Assembly: GCF_002865645.1 (NCBI RefSeq)
Contig: NW_020194684.1
Coordinates: 6,115,952-6,179,951 of the forward strand
DNA: 64,000 nucleotides
Reading direction: 5' to 3'
Source: Hyaloscypha bicolor E
Taxonomy: Eukaryota; Ascomycota; Leotiomycetes; Helotiales; Hyaloscyphaceae
The notes below the pieces were generated by a model that worked only from the letters and a program-made list of their open reading frames with translations, made no database searches and was not told the origin of the DNA. Position 1 is the stretch's first letter. Each line of letters begins with the position of its first letter. This document shows, in pieces, positions 35,367-47,448 of this stretch. The translations under genes and the position numbers were made by a program.

Positions 35367-35919
35367 GCGACCCAGCCATGGACTCAGCTTATCGATCCCC
35401 ATCGACCTTCACGCCGCCTGAATGCCTTTCCTTTAGGTCAAATTATCTGATTTGCAACAACACCATCCGGATTTCCCCCGCGCTCTATTACTTCGCTTCA
35501 CTCTCTTCTTTTCCTTAACAACATCTTTACATTTATGACAGCAGTCATGACTGCTGTTTGTTGGAACTATTTTACCCCCAAATTAGGGCTCTCTAAGAGC
35601 TCTTTGGAAGCCGGGATGGAATCGAGCGACGGCTTTTATAGCAATAAAAGTCTTGAACTCAACTTGCTCTTTCCTCTTTTGCATGTGACTTGTAACTTTA
35701 ATTCCTCCCAGTGTATAATAATGAAACATAAAGGGGATGGTACCAATTGGAAGGGGGGCATTCGTAGGCTCGTAGCTGATTAAACTGAACCTCGGGACAT
35801 TGAATTTCAGACCACAAAATTCAGGGACATTTGCGGCATTCAGATTTCATTGTACCTGCTTACCGTAGAATATTTGAAAGTACTTCAGTTTCATTGTCCT
35901 TATGTACGGAAATTTGAGA
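35367..35919. other. Intergenic, 3' flank of pheromone gene
   Basis: About 550 bp, AT-rich in its second half, without coding signal. Confidence 0.4.
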
Positions 35920-36982
35920 TCATTCCCTAATCGGCGTGAAGACCTTACTTTTGCTTTCACCAGTCTCCTCAAGGTAGTATTTCTTGGTTCCTGATTGATC
36001 GTCCTCCCTTGCAAACTCGAAAGACTTCCATTCGCAGTTCAAAAACATCCCTGTAGGGAACCAAGTCAGCAATGTCCCAAACCTTCTCTGTGCTTTGAAC
36101 TTTGAGATGACTTACTCTCCAACCCCAGCATCTTCTGCAAGAATGCCCCATGGCTCACCACCAGAATCTCGATGTTTTGGTGCGTAGCTCCACGGCTAAC
36201 CTCATAGCCCTTCCATTTCCCTCCAGTCTCCTTCAACGCCTCCTGACCAAGCTCCCACAACTCCTTCCTAACCCTCCTGGCTCTGATCCTCCGCTCGTCC
36301 TTACATTCTTTGTCATTCATCTCCCACCCTTCTGACACCAAACTCAGATCCGTAATTTGATTTGCGTTATGAAGTAAATGCTGGAGTTCTTGAAGACTAG
36401 TGCCAGTACTTGTAGGTCCGCTTCCATGCTCTCGCAGATCCGGATAAGCCACGACTTTCAGTCCTTGAGAGATGAGATCTTCGAAAGCTATTTGGGCGGT
36501 CTGGAGGGTCCTTGTGAGCGGCGAGCACAAGATATGCGTAATATTATTGGAGGGAATAAAGGTTTCCTTGAGGTTCAAAGCTTGCTTTACTCCAAGCTGA
36601 GTCAACTTCGGGTCAGTTATTATCCTTCGATCGGGATTCTCTCTCAGATTATGGTAGGCCTGGTACTTGTTAGTTTTTTTGTTTTTTTGTTCTGAGATCC
36701 GTGGAGTGGGGTGAGGCGGGGCCGTCGTACTTCTGCATGGCGAACGCAATGTATAATTACCTTCCCTGGTGTTGGAGATGGTTGCTGGGGTAGAATGATG
36801 GGGCAAGTTCTGGGATACTGAACGTAGAAGAGGGTTTGTTTGGTGATCTGCGGGGGTTCTTGAGCAAGTTGCTCCGCTTCTCTCGTCCTGTTGATGATCG
36901 CGGATGGTGACTTGTCAGCGGACAATTTCTCACATGCAGTCCCCATTGTCCCAATACTTCTTAGTTCAACATTCGCCACCAT
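35920..36982 (-). CDS. Histidine phosphatase (phosphoglycerate mutase-like) protein
   Basis: Exons 36982-36731, 36665-36116 and 36050-35920 give 310 residues. The catalytic RHA motif lies at the end of exon 1 (VIIHCVRHAE) and continues across the intron as YQAYHNLRENPD, like fungal PGM-family phosphatases (RHAxxxHN). Then follow LTQLGVKQALNL, the ILCSPLTRTLQTAQIAF block with the second catalytic Arg, PDLREHG, and the second His in IEILVVSHGAFLQKM. The N-terminal 70 residues before the RHA strand are unusual and the true start may lie further in. Substrate unknown. It has a related gene at 38.6-40.2 kb on the same strand. Confidence 0.85.
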
Positions 36983-38585
36983 AGATCCAAGAAGTTGTAG
37001 GTTCTTGCTCTAACTGGCAGTCTGTGTTTAGGTGGTTGTTCTGGGAGAGATCAATACGATGAGGGCGGAGGTGATTCGGGTGCAATTCTAGATCGGGGCC
37101 ATATAAGACTGCTTAAAACTTTGTGGTAGCGCCACTATATTATAAGAGCGGCGTTAGAAATTTAGAAGTGAGCGGTTGTCGTTGTGAATATGCTAACTTC
37201 TGCCGAGTCGGCAACGACGCCGGCGAACTTTGTGTGCTGTGCACAGAAAATTGATGGAAGCAACATGGCTTGCTTAAATGATGACTATAGTGGAATGACA
37301 GCACTTTTGCATTAGTAGTCCAGTGGGTTTCAAAAATATTGTTTCTCCCAGGTATGGTGGAACAATCAAAGAGTTCTGGTATGTATTGTTTAGAGCACGG
37401 AAAGGGCATTGAGCGTCTCCAGCTGCTAATTGTTCAGAGTTTTAAAGGAACAATCAAAGAGGTTTAGGTTTGCAAATTCTAAACTGTAGCAGAGAATTGA
37501 AGATCTCTGACTCTTGGCTATTCAGATTTATGGAGAAACAATGAGAAACCCCAGCTTTGAATATTCAGAGCCTATGAGGACAATTGGAGAGCCCTATGCC
37601 TCACCATTTCCACAGTTATTGAGGGATATTAATCTTCTGTTGGAAGCTCTATGCTATAGAGGAGTAATTGAGAAGCTCCGACTTTTGATGTCTAGAATCA
37701 TGGGGGGACAGTTGAAAAGCTCTCTCCTGAATGACCAGAGCCGTAAGGGTACAAGTAAACAGCTCTAGATGCTGAAGATTTGGTTCCATAAAGGAACGTT
37801 GAAAAATACCTGGGTCCTGAATGTTCAGAGCTCTGGGGGTACAATCAAAGAGTTCTGCACCAGGGTGTCCCAAGCTGGAGGGACAACTAAAGGGAGGTAC
37901 ATTTTAAAGGTTGGTGACACGAAGAAACAACCAAGCGTTTTAGCTGTCCAGTGTCAGAGCTACGACTCATTTCCTGCCCCACATAAAGCATTAAGATAAG
38001 GGGGATGTTTAATATCACGTGATCAAGTACAGCTCCCCAAACACTTCAACAGAACATGGGCAAATATGCGACTAGAAGGAAAATAGCGGCTTAATTAAGT
38101 TTTCCAAAAGCTAGACTTTGGATTTAATTGTTCCCAGACTAATTTTACAATGCCATCGAGTGTGTACCCTCTGTCAAACTGGTTGAAATACTGTGTCTCC
38201 ATGTTCTGGGAGCTCTTGAGTTGCTTATTCCCGTATTATCTGGAAAATTCTGTATAATCCTTTAATTGTTTGTTCCTGGAAGAGTTATACAATGCCATTT
38301 GATCTCTTGATTGTTCTTTGGCTAATTGTACAGTACAATTAGAATTTCATCCTTTTAGAATCCTTTACACACTCACGTTAGACAATATATTTGGAGAATG
38401 CCAGCCCCAGCAACCAGTAGTTCCCTTGTACCAAATACAGTTTGGACAATCCACCAATGAGGAAGTTTGAAGTGCCAAGTTGCACTTGAACATTCAAGAC
38501 GGACAGATCAGAAGCAGGACTTTTCATTGTCCCAGGGTATCATCATTACACTGTTGCCTTTGCATATCTACTCCATGTTCCAGAA
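36983..38585. repeat. AT-rich intergenic region with degenerate minisatellite
   Basis: About 1.6 kb. From about 37350 to 37890 a loosely repeated unit recurs, with a core like TTCAGAGC-x-x-x-GGNACAATCAAAGAGTTCTG; good copies lie at about 37356, 37447 and 37826, and weaker ones near 37528, 37571, 37700 and 37742. No protein is recognised in it. Confidence 0.5.
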
Positions 38586-40190
38586 TCAGTCTGACAAATC
38601 GCCGGCCGCAGCCTCCTCCTCAGCCTCTGTCATGCCCGTAACCACACCAGTCTTCCAACCATCCCGGTCTGCATTATGTGCCATATGAATCAGAGCACTT
38701 CTCGGACGAACTTGAACAGCAGTCGGAGCAGGAGTATCAACTACAGGAAAGGCACCTTGGTCAAAACCAAACACAACATTCCCTCCCTCACGTCCAAATC
38801 CAGAACTAACCCCCAAGGTATCAGCCACTTCTGCAGAAGTAATTAGAACCCTTTGACCCTTGAATGATACAGCCAGGCTCTTGCAATTACCCTCGTAGCG
38901 TGGATGTTGGCGAGGAATCGGGTGAGCTGGCCGGATTGCAAAGCCTGGGAGTTCTGGTCCGGAAACACCCTCCTTGAGTCCACCCTGATATTCCTTCGGC
39001 GGCTTCGATGTAGCGGGAGTGAAAGCTTGAAGATGAGCTTTCCCATTGTGTACGATCTCTTCGTAAGCATTGTGAGGTTTGATTCTGAAGTTGGCGAGAA
39101 GATCGTCGGGGATGAATTCGAAGGTACGGTACTCGGTATGCTCCCATGGTCTAGCCTTGCGTTGTGCATCTGTGGGGCTTGTCAGCATATTGCTATTTGA
39201 ATATCCGAAAAGCTGCGGGACATTGCTGGTAGAAGTCCCAGGAGCTGTTCGACATGTGGCTGGAAGGAGGGAAGGAAGGAAAGAGGAACTTACACGTAAG
39301 ATTGCCCATCAAACAGTTCAGTGACACGACATGTCCAATAATAGCGATTTCGCAATTACCCTCTTCGTTTGTTTCATGCTCAAGGAATTGCTTGCAGGAG
39401 ACATAAAGCCGATCTCGGCAAAACTCGGCCTGCTGTTCGAGATTGATATTGGTGCCATCTCGAAAGCTGGATCGCCAGTAATTAGGATATTTGCTGATAA
39501 CAGTCCAGTCGAGACCATGCTTTCTGAACTGCTTCTCGATAATATCGAACGGCAATGGTTGGTCGCAATTGAAAGAGGTAAATTCTTTGAAGTCGGGAGC
39601 GACGACGATTTCATGACCCGCTGTGCCAAAGGCATAGATCGCTGTCTGAATCGAGCGGCGAGACGGAGAGCAGACGATATGTGTAAGAAGTGGTGTTCTG
39701 GAAAAGCTTTTACCAAGATTTGCTGCTTGAAGTTTACCAGTCTTTGTGAGCTCCGGGTCATCCAAAGACAAGCGCTCCTCTTCGGTCATGTCATTGCTCA
39801 TGTCGTCATGGTCCGCTTGAGCATGGCGTATAAGATGAAAGATGATCTTTGGCGGTTTGGTGGGGACCTGGCTGCTAGGGGGTCGTTAGTATGGTATGCC
39901 TGGAAAGCAAAACAAAGGAGGTAATCGCGATAAAGATGGGAGCGAAGCGGGCATGTTTCTCAAGACTTCAGAGCGAAGTCAACATGCTTATCGTGAAAGA
40001 TGGGAGCGAAGCGGGCAAGCTTCTCAAGACTTCAGAGCGAAGTCGACGTGCTTCTCGTGAAAGATGGGAGCGAAGCGGACAGGGATTCTCAGGACTTCAG
40101 AGCGAAATCAAAGAGCCTCTCGTAATAAACTTACCGTTGAGTGGCAACCTTCTCTCCCTTTCCTCTCTTGAACATCTTTGGTAGCTGCAT
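38586..40190 (-). CDS. Histidine phosphatase (phosphoglycerate mutase-like) protein
   Basis: Exons 40190-40135, 39874-39294 and 39169-38586 give 406 residues. The catalytic RHA strand is IIFHLIRHAQADHDDM, then LTKTGKLQAANLGKSF, the THIVCSPSRRSIQTAIYAFG block, and a second His in CEIAIIGHVVSLNCLMG. After this the protein has a 190-residue C-terminal extension without a recognised domain (WEHTEYRTFEFIPDDL to EEEAAAGDLSD). RHAQADHD differs from the usual RHAxxxHN. Intron 1 (260 nt) is unusually long because it contains three copies of a 64-bp repeat. Enzymatic substrate is unknown. Confidence 0.83.
39935..40126. repeat. Three-copy 64-bp tandem repeat inside an intron
   Basis: Units start at 39935, 39999 and 40063, each beginning GATGGGAGCGAAGCGG and containing ACTTCAGAGCGAA. 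The spacing is exactly 64 bp twice. Copies 1 and 2 are nearly identical; copy 3 is more diverged. The array fills most of intron 1 of the phosphatase gene. Confidence 0.9.
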
Positions 40191-41948
40191 CGTGACGTGG
40201 TGGTGACGAGCAAGTGTTGAAGACGGGATGGGGTCAGAGTGAGGAGAAAATGCCCCAAAAGAAAGAGTTTTGGGTCCATCTTGCCGCTTTATTGTCGAAC
40301 AAGTTTTGACAAGTATGCAATGGTAGCCCCGGAGCAGTTTATAGAGTTGCTCCGCTGTTCTTGTTATCGATAAGTCATTGTGTGTGAAAAATTAGACAGC
40401 TGTTGACATTCACTTTCCATCGTCTCGCTTAATTAGGGGGCGGCCACCAGGCCAGATTTGATGGCTAGACTCGCAATAGGCTGAGAAAGTCGAGCTAATC
40501 CAATGCTCCAAGTCAAAGTTGGTCATTTATTTAAACTTGAGAGGGGAAGAAATTGATACCCAAGAACTTCTGAGATTCTTGAAAAGAGCAGGCTTTGAAT
40601 GTAAGATTACAATGATGCCTATGTATAGTACAATTGTTTGAACTTGACAGCAGTTGATACCCCGAGATATTTGGAGGGGAAAAAGGCTTTTAACTTACAA
40701 CAATGCATGCCGACATTTAGAAGTAAGTAATTGCAATGAAAAACTTGACTTGGAACAGTGACATAAGTTCCACTTTTCATGCCAACCGGGAGGCAGAGTA
40801 GATGAGATCACAACTCCTCGTCATCTGGTGTGAATTAAAAGATGAGAATGAATTGATTTAAAAACCTAAGCATGTATTTTTTGTATTTTTTGTGAATAGA
40901 CAATACAAAACATTAGAGCAAAGCGAAACCGATTCGACTTTGCAATATCAGATGACACCTAATTCTCAAGTCCCGTAGGTGTTATCTGAAGAAGGGAAGA
41001 GAAACATATGGGATATATCAAATATCCCAATTAAGGAAGAAAGACTTGAGATGAGATAAGTGAGTCTGTAACAATAAACTATGTCGTATATCACGAGCAT
41101 GCTCTCGCTCCAAAAAGAGAAAGCAGGGGAGGGACCAGGGGCGCCCGACAGAAAAAGTCGAGCTGCATCACTCATTTTCAATGTTCCATGCCAAGGTTCA
41201 GTATGGAGCTAGATTTGGAGGTTTGAGGAACATCAGATCTTGGAATTCTCAAGATACTCGAAGGAGGCAAATTTTGACACGCAGAGGACCCATGAGTAAT
41301 AGCATTCATGCATGGTCCCTCGAGAGCATTTCCATTCCATAATAAGGAACAGTGACGGTATGCCCCTCGGCTATGTGTGTGATGAATCGTAGCATTGTAG
41401 CAGTAGTAGGCCCCCCGGCCTGAGGGAAACGACGTGGTGATCAGTAGATTACCCGTGATGTGCTTGGCTCCGATTTGGGCTTGCGTTGGAGCCTTATTGT
41501 TGGATAAATTTCATCAATCGTGAAGGAGCTGAAATCCTGGATGCACTGGTACTCACCATCGCGAGAAGTACAAGGCCCTTCATCAAGTGTGCGTTCTTGT
41601 CTTCCGAACCCAACGAGAGGGAGACAGAAACGAAGCCGACTTGACTTGGTGACTTCAGATGGCGCCCAGCTGATTCCTCTTACTATCTGAAGTCAGCGGG
41701 GGTATTAGGCAGGAGCCATCTCAAGCTTGTGTGCTGCTTGTGCTTTGGGTGCCCTTACTCATCAAATCGCATAAGTTCTCGAATAGAGATATGGCGGAAT
41801 AGAATCTTCACAAAACAAGGCATCGAAGTAGGAACGAGCAAAACAAACGGCTTGGAATCATTGATCACGCATTCTCAGTCTTCTGAGCTCAAGGAAGCAG
41901 CAAATATGATGTAGGTGTTGATACAGGGTGCTTTTCACACATACGTGT
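40191..41948. other. Intergenic region, nothing recognised
   Basis: About 1.75 kb. The first half is AT-rich (40540-40960 especially). Short frames on both strands have no domain features. The final part is the 3' flank of the proteasome gene. Confidence 0.4.
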
Positions 41949-42969
41949 CTATTCCTCCATCTTGTCTTCCTCAGCTGGCTTATCATCCTCCTTCGTCTCT
42001 TCCTCGTCATCGTCGCCTTCTAATGCCTTCTTCGCTAATCTCTCGGCCTCCTCGAGAACCTCCCTTGGAACATCCTCATGTCTTCCCTTCGTAGGACCCT
42101 CCAGATTGCTGATCCAAGTCATCTCCAACTCGAACTCCTTGTCCTTATTGTCGGCATGTGCAACGTAGATGATTCTGGCCGCCTCCTTGACACCATCCTC
42201 CAGACTCAATTTGCCAGCCGCCAGGTCCAACTTCTCCAGCTCAGCCTTAGCGGTTTGACGTCCCTTTCCGGTAGCCGCGCCATAATATCCCCAGTATAAT
42301 CCACTAGGCTCAATCATGTAGAGACCTGGTCCACCGTATTTCTTGCCCTCAACCTTGCCCCCAGCACCAATAGAAGGTCCGCTACCAACTTGGCCATCAA
42401 CAGGAAGCTCGAGCTCGGAATCCCAGCCTCCTACAATAGCAGTGATGCCGAACGGTCGAACGGAAGAGTACAGGGTATATGCTTGAAGATATCCACCCAT
42501 TCGACTTGCTAGATCTGCGGTTGTGATGGGAGTCTTGTAGACCTTTCGCCAACTTGATGCTTCATCGCGTGCTCGAGAAATAAAGTGTCTCCCATCTGGA
42601 ACAAGGCCTGATGAAACCTAGATATAGTATTAGCATATACCCAAGGGTTTTGATTCCCATGCAACCATTGGCACTTACTGCACCCATATGTCTGTCGATC
42701 GTTGCAATACGTTTGTTTGCTCCCGGCTTCAACAACTTGCTGGAAATGACCTTCTCGACCGCAAGAACAACGCCATCTTTACACCGGATGCCAATGGAGG
42801 TACCACCGTTCTCTACCGCCTTGACTGCATACTCAACTTGGAAATTTCGGCCGTCTGGTGAGAAGACTGAGTTTGTGAGATCGTAACCCGTACCTATCGA
42901 AGTCTAAGGGGGTCAGCTTTGGAGATTCATAGCATTTGAAGCTGCGGGAGAGCATCTCAAGCTCACCAT
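41949..42969 (-). CDS. PRE10: 20S proteasome subunit alpha-7 (Pre10/PSMA3)
   Basis: The coding sequence appears as ATG alone in exon 1 (42969-42967), exon 2 42903-42679 and exon 3 42617-41949, total 298 residues. The N-terminus [20 protein letters not shown] and [20 protein letters not shown] is the proteasome alpha-subunit signature, and [20 protein letters not shown] with [20 protein letters not shown] identifies the alpha-7 (yeast Pre10) type. The C-terminus is a long acidic tail ([20 protein letters not shown]), also typical of this subunit. It forms part of the outer ring and gate of the 20S core. Confidence 0.95.
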
Positions 42970-44085
42970 GATGAATTTTGTGTGGTGGAGTGATTCGGAG
43001 CTTCAAGGTGGGAGGATGGAGTTGAGGTTGTGAAGATCTTTGGAGCTCTGTCGTGCCTGCAACACGGTCGAGAGCTTCAGGCACCTGAAGCCGCGTCGAA
43101 TACGCTAATTTCATTAGGCATCAACTTTTCCCTGAGGCAACAATACTACTGCACGTGACATTGGATATTTCCATTCCGGCTCTCGACTTTATTTTCGATA
43201 AGAACCGGATCGTAATCTTATATCCCTGCCAATATTAATATTGTGGGAGAGCATGACGAGCTGTAGGTTCCTGCCGAGCTCCTTTTGAGTTTGAGGGCAT
43301 ATACACTGAGAAGTATCGTTGAGCAAACACAACAAAGCCTAGGTTCCACACAATCCCAACTCATGATGCCGGTGAAAAGTCGTCAGACTGTCAGAACATC
43401 CTAAATGGGTCAGATGGCCCTCGTGGTTGCAGATTATTGGCAAGCAGGCGCTGATGGTGCAACGCTAGCATCCCAGCTGCCCAAATTTGTTTCAGGAGTG
43501 GCTTCACCGTCGTTGGGCCGCCCCGTCATCGCTTCCTTTGGGAGGGGTAGGTCAAGCCTTTCTTTGATATTTAACCTCATGCCCTCGTCTTTCTTCCTCC
43601 AACAACGACACCCGACTTCTTCAAAGCGACAAGTCTTGGCTTTCATGGCCAGTCGCTCAATACCGACTTCAATAATACTTACTTTCCGCGCCTGGCCTTC
43701 CTTTGATCCGCCAAACTCCAGGCACCCACTTTCGCTCCTTCTGGTCCAGGATCTCCGGTTTCGTTTCTCGCACTTCCTCTACCTCAAGTACATAGCATAG
43801 TGAATAAAAGCAAACTAGCAATTCTCTTGCACCTGTCCACAAAGCCTGCTCAGTCCGCTTCGAGTATTCTGTTGCACATTTACGCGCTCTGACTCCTAGG
43901 TTTTTCCTACCTCGCAGACAACCTACACTCCTTGTTCCCCTGAGGAACCCCTTCAGGCAGACTGGCTCTTTGCAGAGCTACACTTGATCATCTCGAGTAT
44001 ATTCGCAGCAAGGTATGCTGCACTCCTTTGAAAGGCCCAGCTCGCTGACATCTGTCTATAGCCGTTGACCTTGGAACTGCCAACG
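42970..44085. other. Intergenic, divergent promoter and leader region
   Basis: About 1.1 kb between the divergent PRE10 and the unknown gene at 44086. A 131-codon frame at 43405-43800 has a Ser/Leu/Phe-rich CT-leader composition and is not called as a gene. Confidence 0.4.
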
Positions 44086-45073
44086 ATGGCGACCCAAGAG
44101 GACCTGGCAGCAATGTTTGCTCGCAACCTCTCCCTCCAGAATCCCCCTCCATACGTTGCCCCCAAAGAGGAGCCAACTCCCGTCGAAGAGCAATACACCT
44201 ACTCGATTTCCCAGCACTACCACCACTCTGCACATCTCGCCCAACCACCCCCTTCTAGACCTGCCTCCGAGCCCCCTCAGACAGACCAACTCACTGTTGA
44301 GATCATATTAGCCAGACATGGCGTTGACGCGTCTACTCTATTCCCCTCCCAAATCGAACTCTTCAAGACCGCAGACACAGGCCAGCAGATGCGATTGATC
44401 GAGCTCTGGCGGATATGCCCTCCCGACTATGGCGGACACGCTCTGGCACAAGACCTCGGCAACTGGCCTTCAACCTCTTTCCAACAGGAAGAGGCGATGG
44501 CTAAGTTGAGATACGAGCGATTGATGCTAGAAGAGCGCATGTCTCGGACAGGCGGGGATCAGCAGAGCATGGACAGTGACACGATGAGTGATTCCAGCAA
44601 CACGACACCCTTGACACCGATTCAAGGAGGTGATGGACGCTGGATGACCAACAGCCATGTTGCAGAGCCGTACATGCAATCCGGCTATGAAGCCCTTGCT
44701 CAACGTGAGTACGAGGCTTCCGCTGGTCCGTCAAAGGATATCTATTCTCATTTTGGTAACTCAGTCGGTGGTAACTACAAACCCGCCACAGACCCCGTCT
44801 ACAACTCGGTCTCAGACATCCACCGATACTCCAATGTCGGCGGCGACTGGGAGAGACTTGTAGAGCAACGAAAACAAGCGATGGAGGATCAGTAGTAAGT
44901 CATCGGGGAGCAAGATATCTCTGGCTCTGGAGATTTCTGGGGCCCCAACTTTCACAATGAGAGGATTTACTGACTATCTTTCCAGCGGCGCATTTGATCA
45001 GCAATTCCACCATAACATCGGCGGTGTCACAGTGGGAGAATACCAAGGAGAAGATGAGGAGATGTGTAGATAA
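44086..45073 (+). CDS. Conserved fungal protein, unknown function
   Basis: Exons 44086-44894 and 44986-45073 give 298 residues beginning MATQEDLAAMFARNLSLQNP. The N-terminal 85 residues are Pro- and His-rich. A compact helical segment follows at about residues 75-160 (TVEIILARHGVDASTLFPSQ, LIELWRICPPDYGG). The rest is Ser/Thr/Gly-rich and disordered (SDTMSDSSNTTPLTPIQGGD), ending in DEEMCR. The pattern of a small helical module inside a disordered protein suggests a regulatory or adaptor role, but no family is recognised. Confidence 0.68.
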
Positions 45074-46578
45074 AACCATACATAGTAGATAGGCAGACAG
45101 ATTGCACATTAGAGTTTAGTTTTTTTTGTCATTCGCATTGAGGATGGGAAGGCATACTTCTGTTTCTAGCGCGGGAATGATGGATTATTCGTCAGGCATG
45201 GGATGGCATTCACGGCACAACAGATTGACGACTTCCCTTGGAAGGATTTGAGTGGATGCAGACGGGCAGGACGTTCTTAGGCATCTACTCTCTCTCTTCG
45301 TCTCATGTCTCCTCTCACATCTCTTGATTACAGCTGGCTGGTGTGGGTTGAGTCCAGCTTACTTGATACATCACATCTTCATGTTCGGAAAACGTTTCCG
45401 TGAGGTACGTACCTTCGACCCCGATATTCCCTCCCCAGCATTCCCCAGCATCTTCCCTCCCCTCTCCTCTTCCGATTGAGAGAGATATTTGGCGAGGTAC
45501 GTATGGAATACATCCTCCCTTCCCTCCCCTGGCCGCTCTCACTACTCATCTGAAAGCACTTCCCTGGCGACAGCAGCTCTCAACACTCGACCACAATGAA
45601 TCCTGGATCTGGATCTGGATCCGGATTTGTCCCTTCCCCATTTTCTTTTCTTTTCCTGTGTTATTGTGCAGATAATGAATGAATGAAGATTATTTTACAC
45701 CTACGCGTGCAAGTAATTGTTCTGTTTTGCTGTGAAGTTGAATGTTCCACGCACAAATGGGAGACCTCATCACACACATTATAGCCACGTGTCCCCTCCC
45801 TCTTCTCTTATACACCCAAACGGCTGCCTTAGCCACCCCTCTGGGGTTCCAAGCCTTGTTAGAGCTGTGCGGACAATCAAGTCCCCCCCAACCTCTCTTC
45901 AGTCGCGGGCAGGTGAAGATTAAATCAGGAAAGAATCTCTTTTTCAACAATGAAGTCCCCAGCCTAACCAATTGCTCTCAAATTCTTGGGTCCCATCACA
46001 ATAGCGTTGCGAAGGACCCGTGTAATGACATTGGCACTTGATAAGGTCAAGTAAGGTACGGGCCGAACAATAGGCCCCAAGCCTCAACATCAATGAGCCA
46101 ATCAAGGAGCCAATCATTGAGCCTGCAATGCTGTCGTAATATTGAAATCACAACTGGCAAGACACTTCAAACGATACATAAAATATTTCCTCGGTATCAT
46201 GAGAATTCGAAGACTTCCTCCATCCAAGCAACGAAATTTTTGTCCTCTCAACCCACACCAAATCCACCACCTCCTTTGAGCCAGTTGCAATAGCCAGAAC
46301 TCGAGCAAGACTGGATAACAGCACAGACAACAGCGGAACCTCTTGTTCATCCAGCAGAGGCCATTCTCCTGCAGGCACCAGTCGCTCTCCGGTAAAGGTT
46401 GCTCGAATGACTGTTCCCTTGTAAGTCGCCCATTCGTGACGAGTCGGTCGTCGTGACTGGTCGCTTATGATGTCGCAGGTTCTCTAGCCTAAACATTTTG
46501 GGTTAGATCGCTTCTCCCACAATTCATCTCTTTCCACACTCCTGGCTATCAACAACTCAACACTTCGAAACCTTGAGG
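45074..46578. other. Intergenic region, nothing recognised
   Basis: About 1.5 kb. CT-rich stretches (45430-45540), a GGATCT-rich short repeat at 45601-45625 and several short frames without domain features are present. Confidence 0.4.
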
Positions 46579-47295
46579 ATGCTAAACGTATCCACCGGAG
46601 GCAGACGTATATCCCCACGCATCTCCTGCTACTTCTGTAAGATTGCCTCTACCCATTCAGGCAGGGTGCAAATCCGTCGGCTCGAGGTTGAGCGCAAGTT
46701 TTTGGTCACACCAATTGCCGTCTCCTGTTTGCGTTCCAATAGCGGAGGCTCAAGGTTCAAGAAACACGAGAGCCTCGGAAAGCAGACTACGCAAGATACC
46801 TACTACGACCGAAACGGTTTGCTCTTTTCAAAAGGGGTTTATATTCGTCGGCGGAATGGGCATTGGGAGGCGAAGATCCGCACGGGCGGCGATTTCATCA
46901 ATTCAGCTTTCACGGAGGTCGATGGTAACAATGCAGTAAAGGAGGTCGTCGAACAGAACTTGACTGTCTCTGCAGATGGACTTAGCATCGAAGAAATGCT
47001 GGAGCCTTGCGCCGATTTTGTCACGGAACGAGAGTCCTGGATAATGGACGGCAGGTTCAAGGTTGACGTCGACACAACAGATTTTGGACATATGGTTGGA
47101 GAGGTGGAGTTGACAGGAACCCTCTGGTCTGCTAATGGTGAACATGGCGGGGAAGAGGAGGAAAGGGAAAAGTTGAAGCAAGAGATGGACCAAGACATCA
47201 AGGCATTCATGCAATCTTACCCACAAGTATTCCCTGCTGGACGGCCCCTTGGAAAACTGAGTGCCTACTTCCGCTGGATCAGAGGCAGAATGTGA
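46579..47295 (+). CDS. CYTH-domain triphosphatase (thiamine triphosphatase-like)
   Basis: A single exon encodes 238 residues, close to the 230 of animal thiamine triphosphatase. The CYTH signature ExExK is present as EVERKFLV at residues 36-43. Tunnel strands follow: DTYYDRNGLLFSKGVYIRRR, HWEAKIRTGG, then TERESWIMDGRFKVDVDTTD and VGEVELTG; the C-terminus KLSAYFRWIRGRM fits the family. CYTH enzymes hydrolyse tri- or polyphosphates (thiamine triphosphate, inorganic triphosphate) with Mg2+. The first 30 residues are basic and lack acids (GGRRISPRISCYFCKIAS), possibly a mitochondrial presequence. It converges on the viperin gene, with only 153 bp between stop codons. The natural substrate here is not known. 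Confidence 0.88.
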   Translation: MLNVSTGGRRISPRISCYFCKIASTHSGRVQIRRLEVERKFLVTPIAVSCLRSNSGGSRFKKHESLGKQTTQDTYYDRNGLLFSKGVYIRRRNGHWEAKIRTGGDFINSAFTEVDGNNAVKEVVEQNLTVSADGLSIEEMLEPCADFVTERESWIMDGRFKVDVDTTDFGHMVGEVELTGTLWSANGEHGGEEEEREKLKQEMDQDIKAFMQSYPQVFPAGRPLGKLSAYFRWIRGRM

Positions 47296-47448
47296 CTTCA
47301 TTATCTTCGATAGCTAACGGAGAGGGGTCCTCATTTACGTGGACGAAGATGCCGTGGAGGATATAGCTGGATAGTCTCAGTTGAATCCAGCCACGATGCA
47401 CCGTCCTATTGATCCGCTCCTTCTCGCCTGGCTACCACGAACGACCTC

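Noticed and set aside
43405..43800. 131-codon frame before the unknown gene at 44086
   Set aside because: Ser/Leu/Phe-rich composition of a CT-rich leader, no conserved words.
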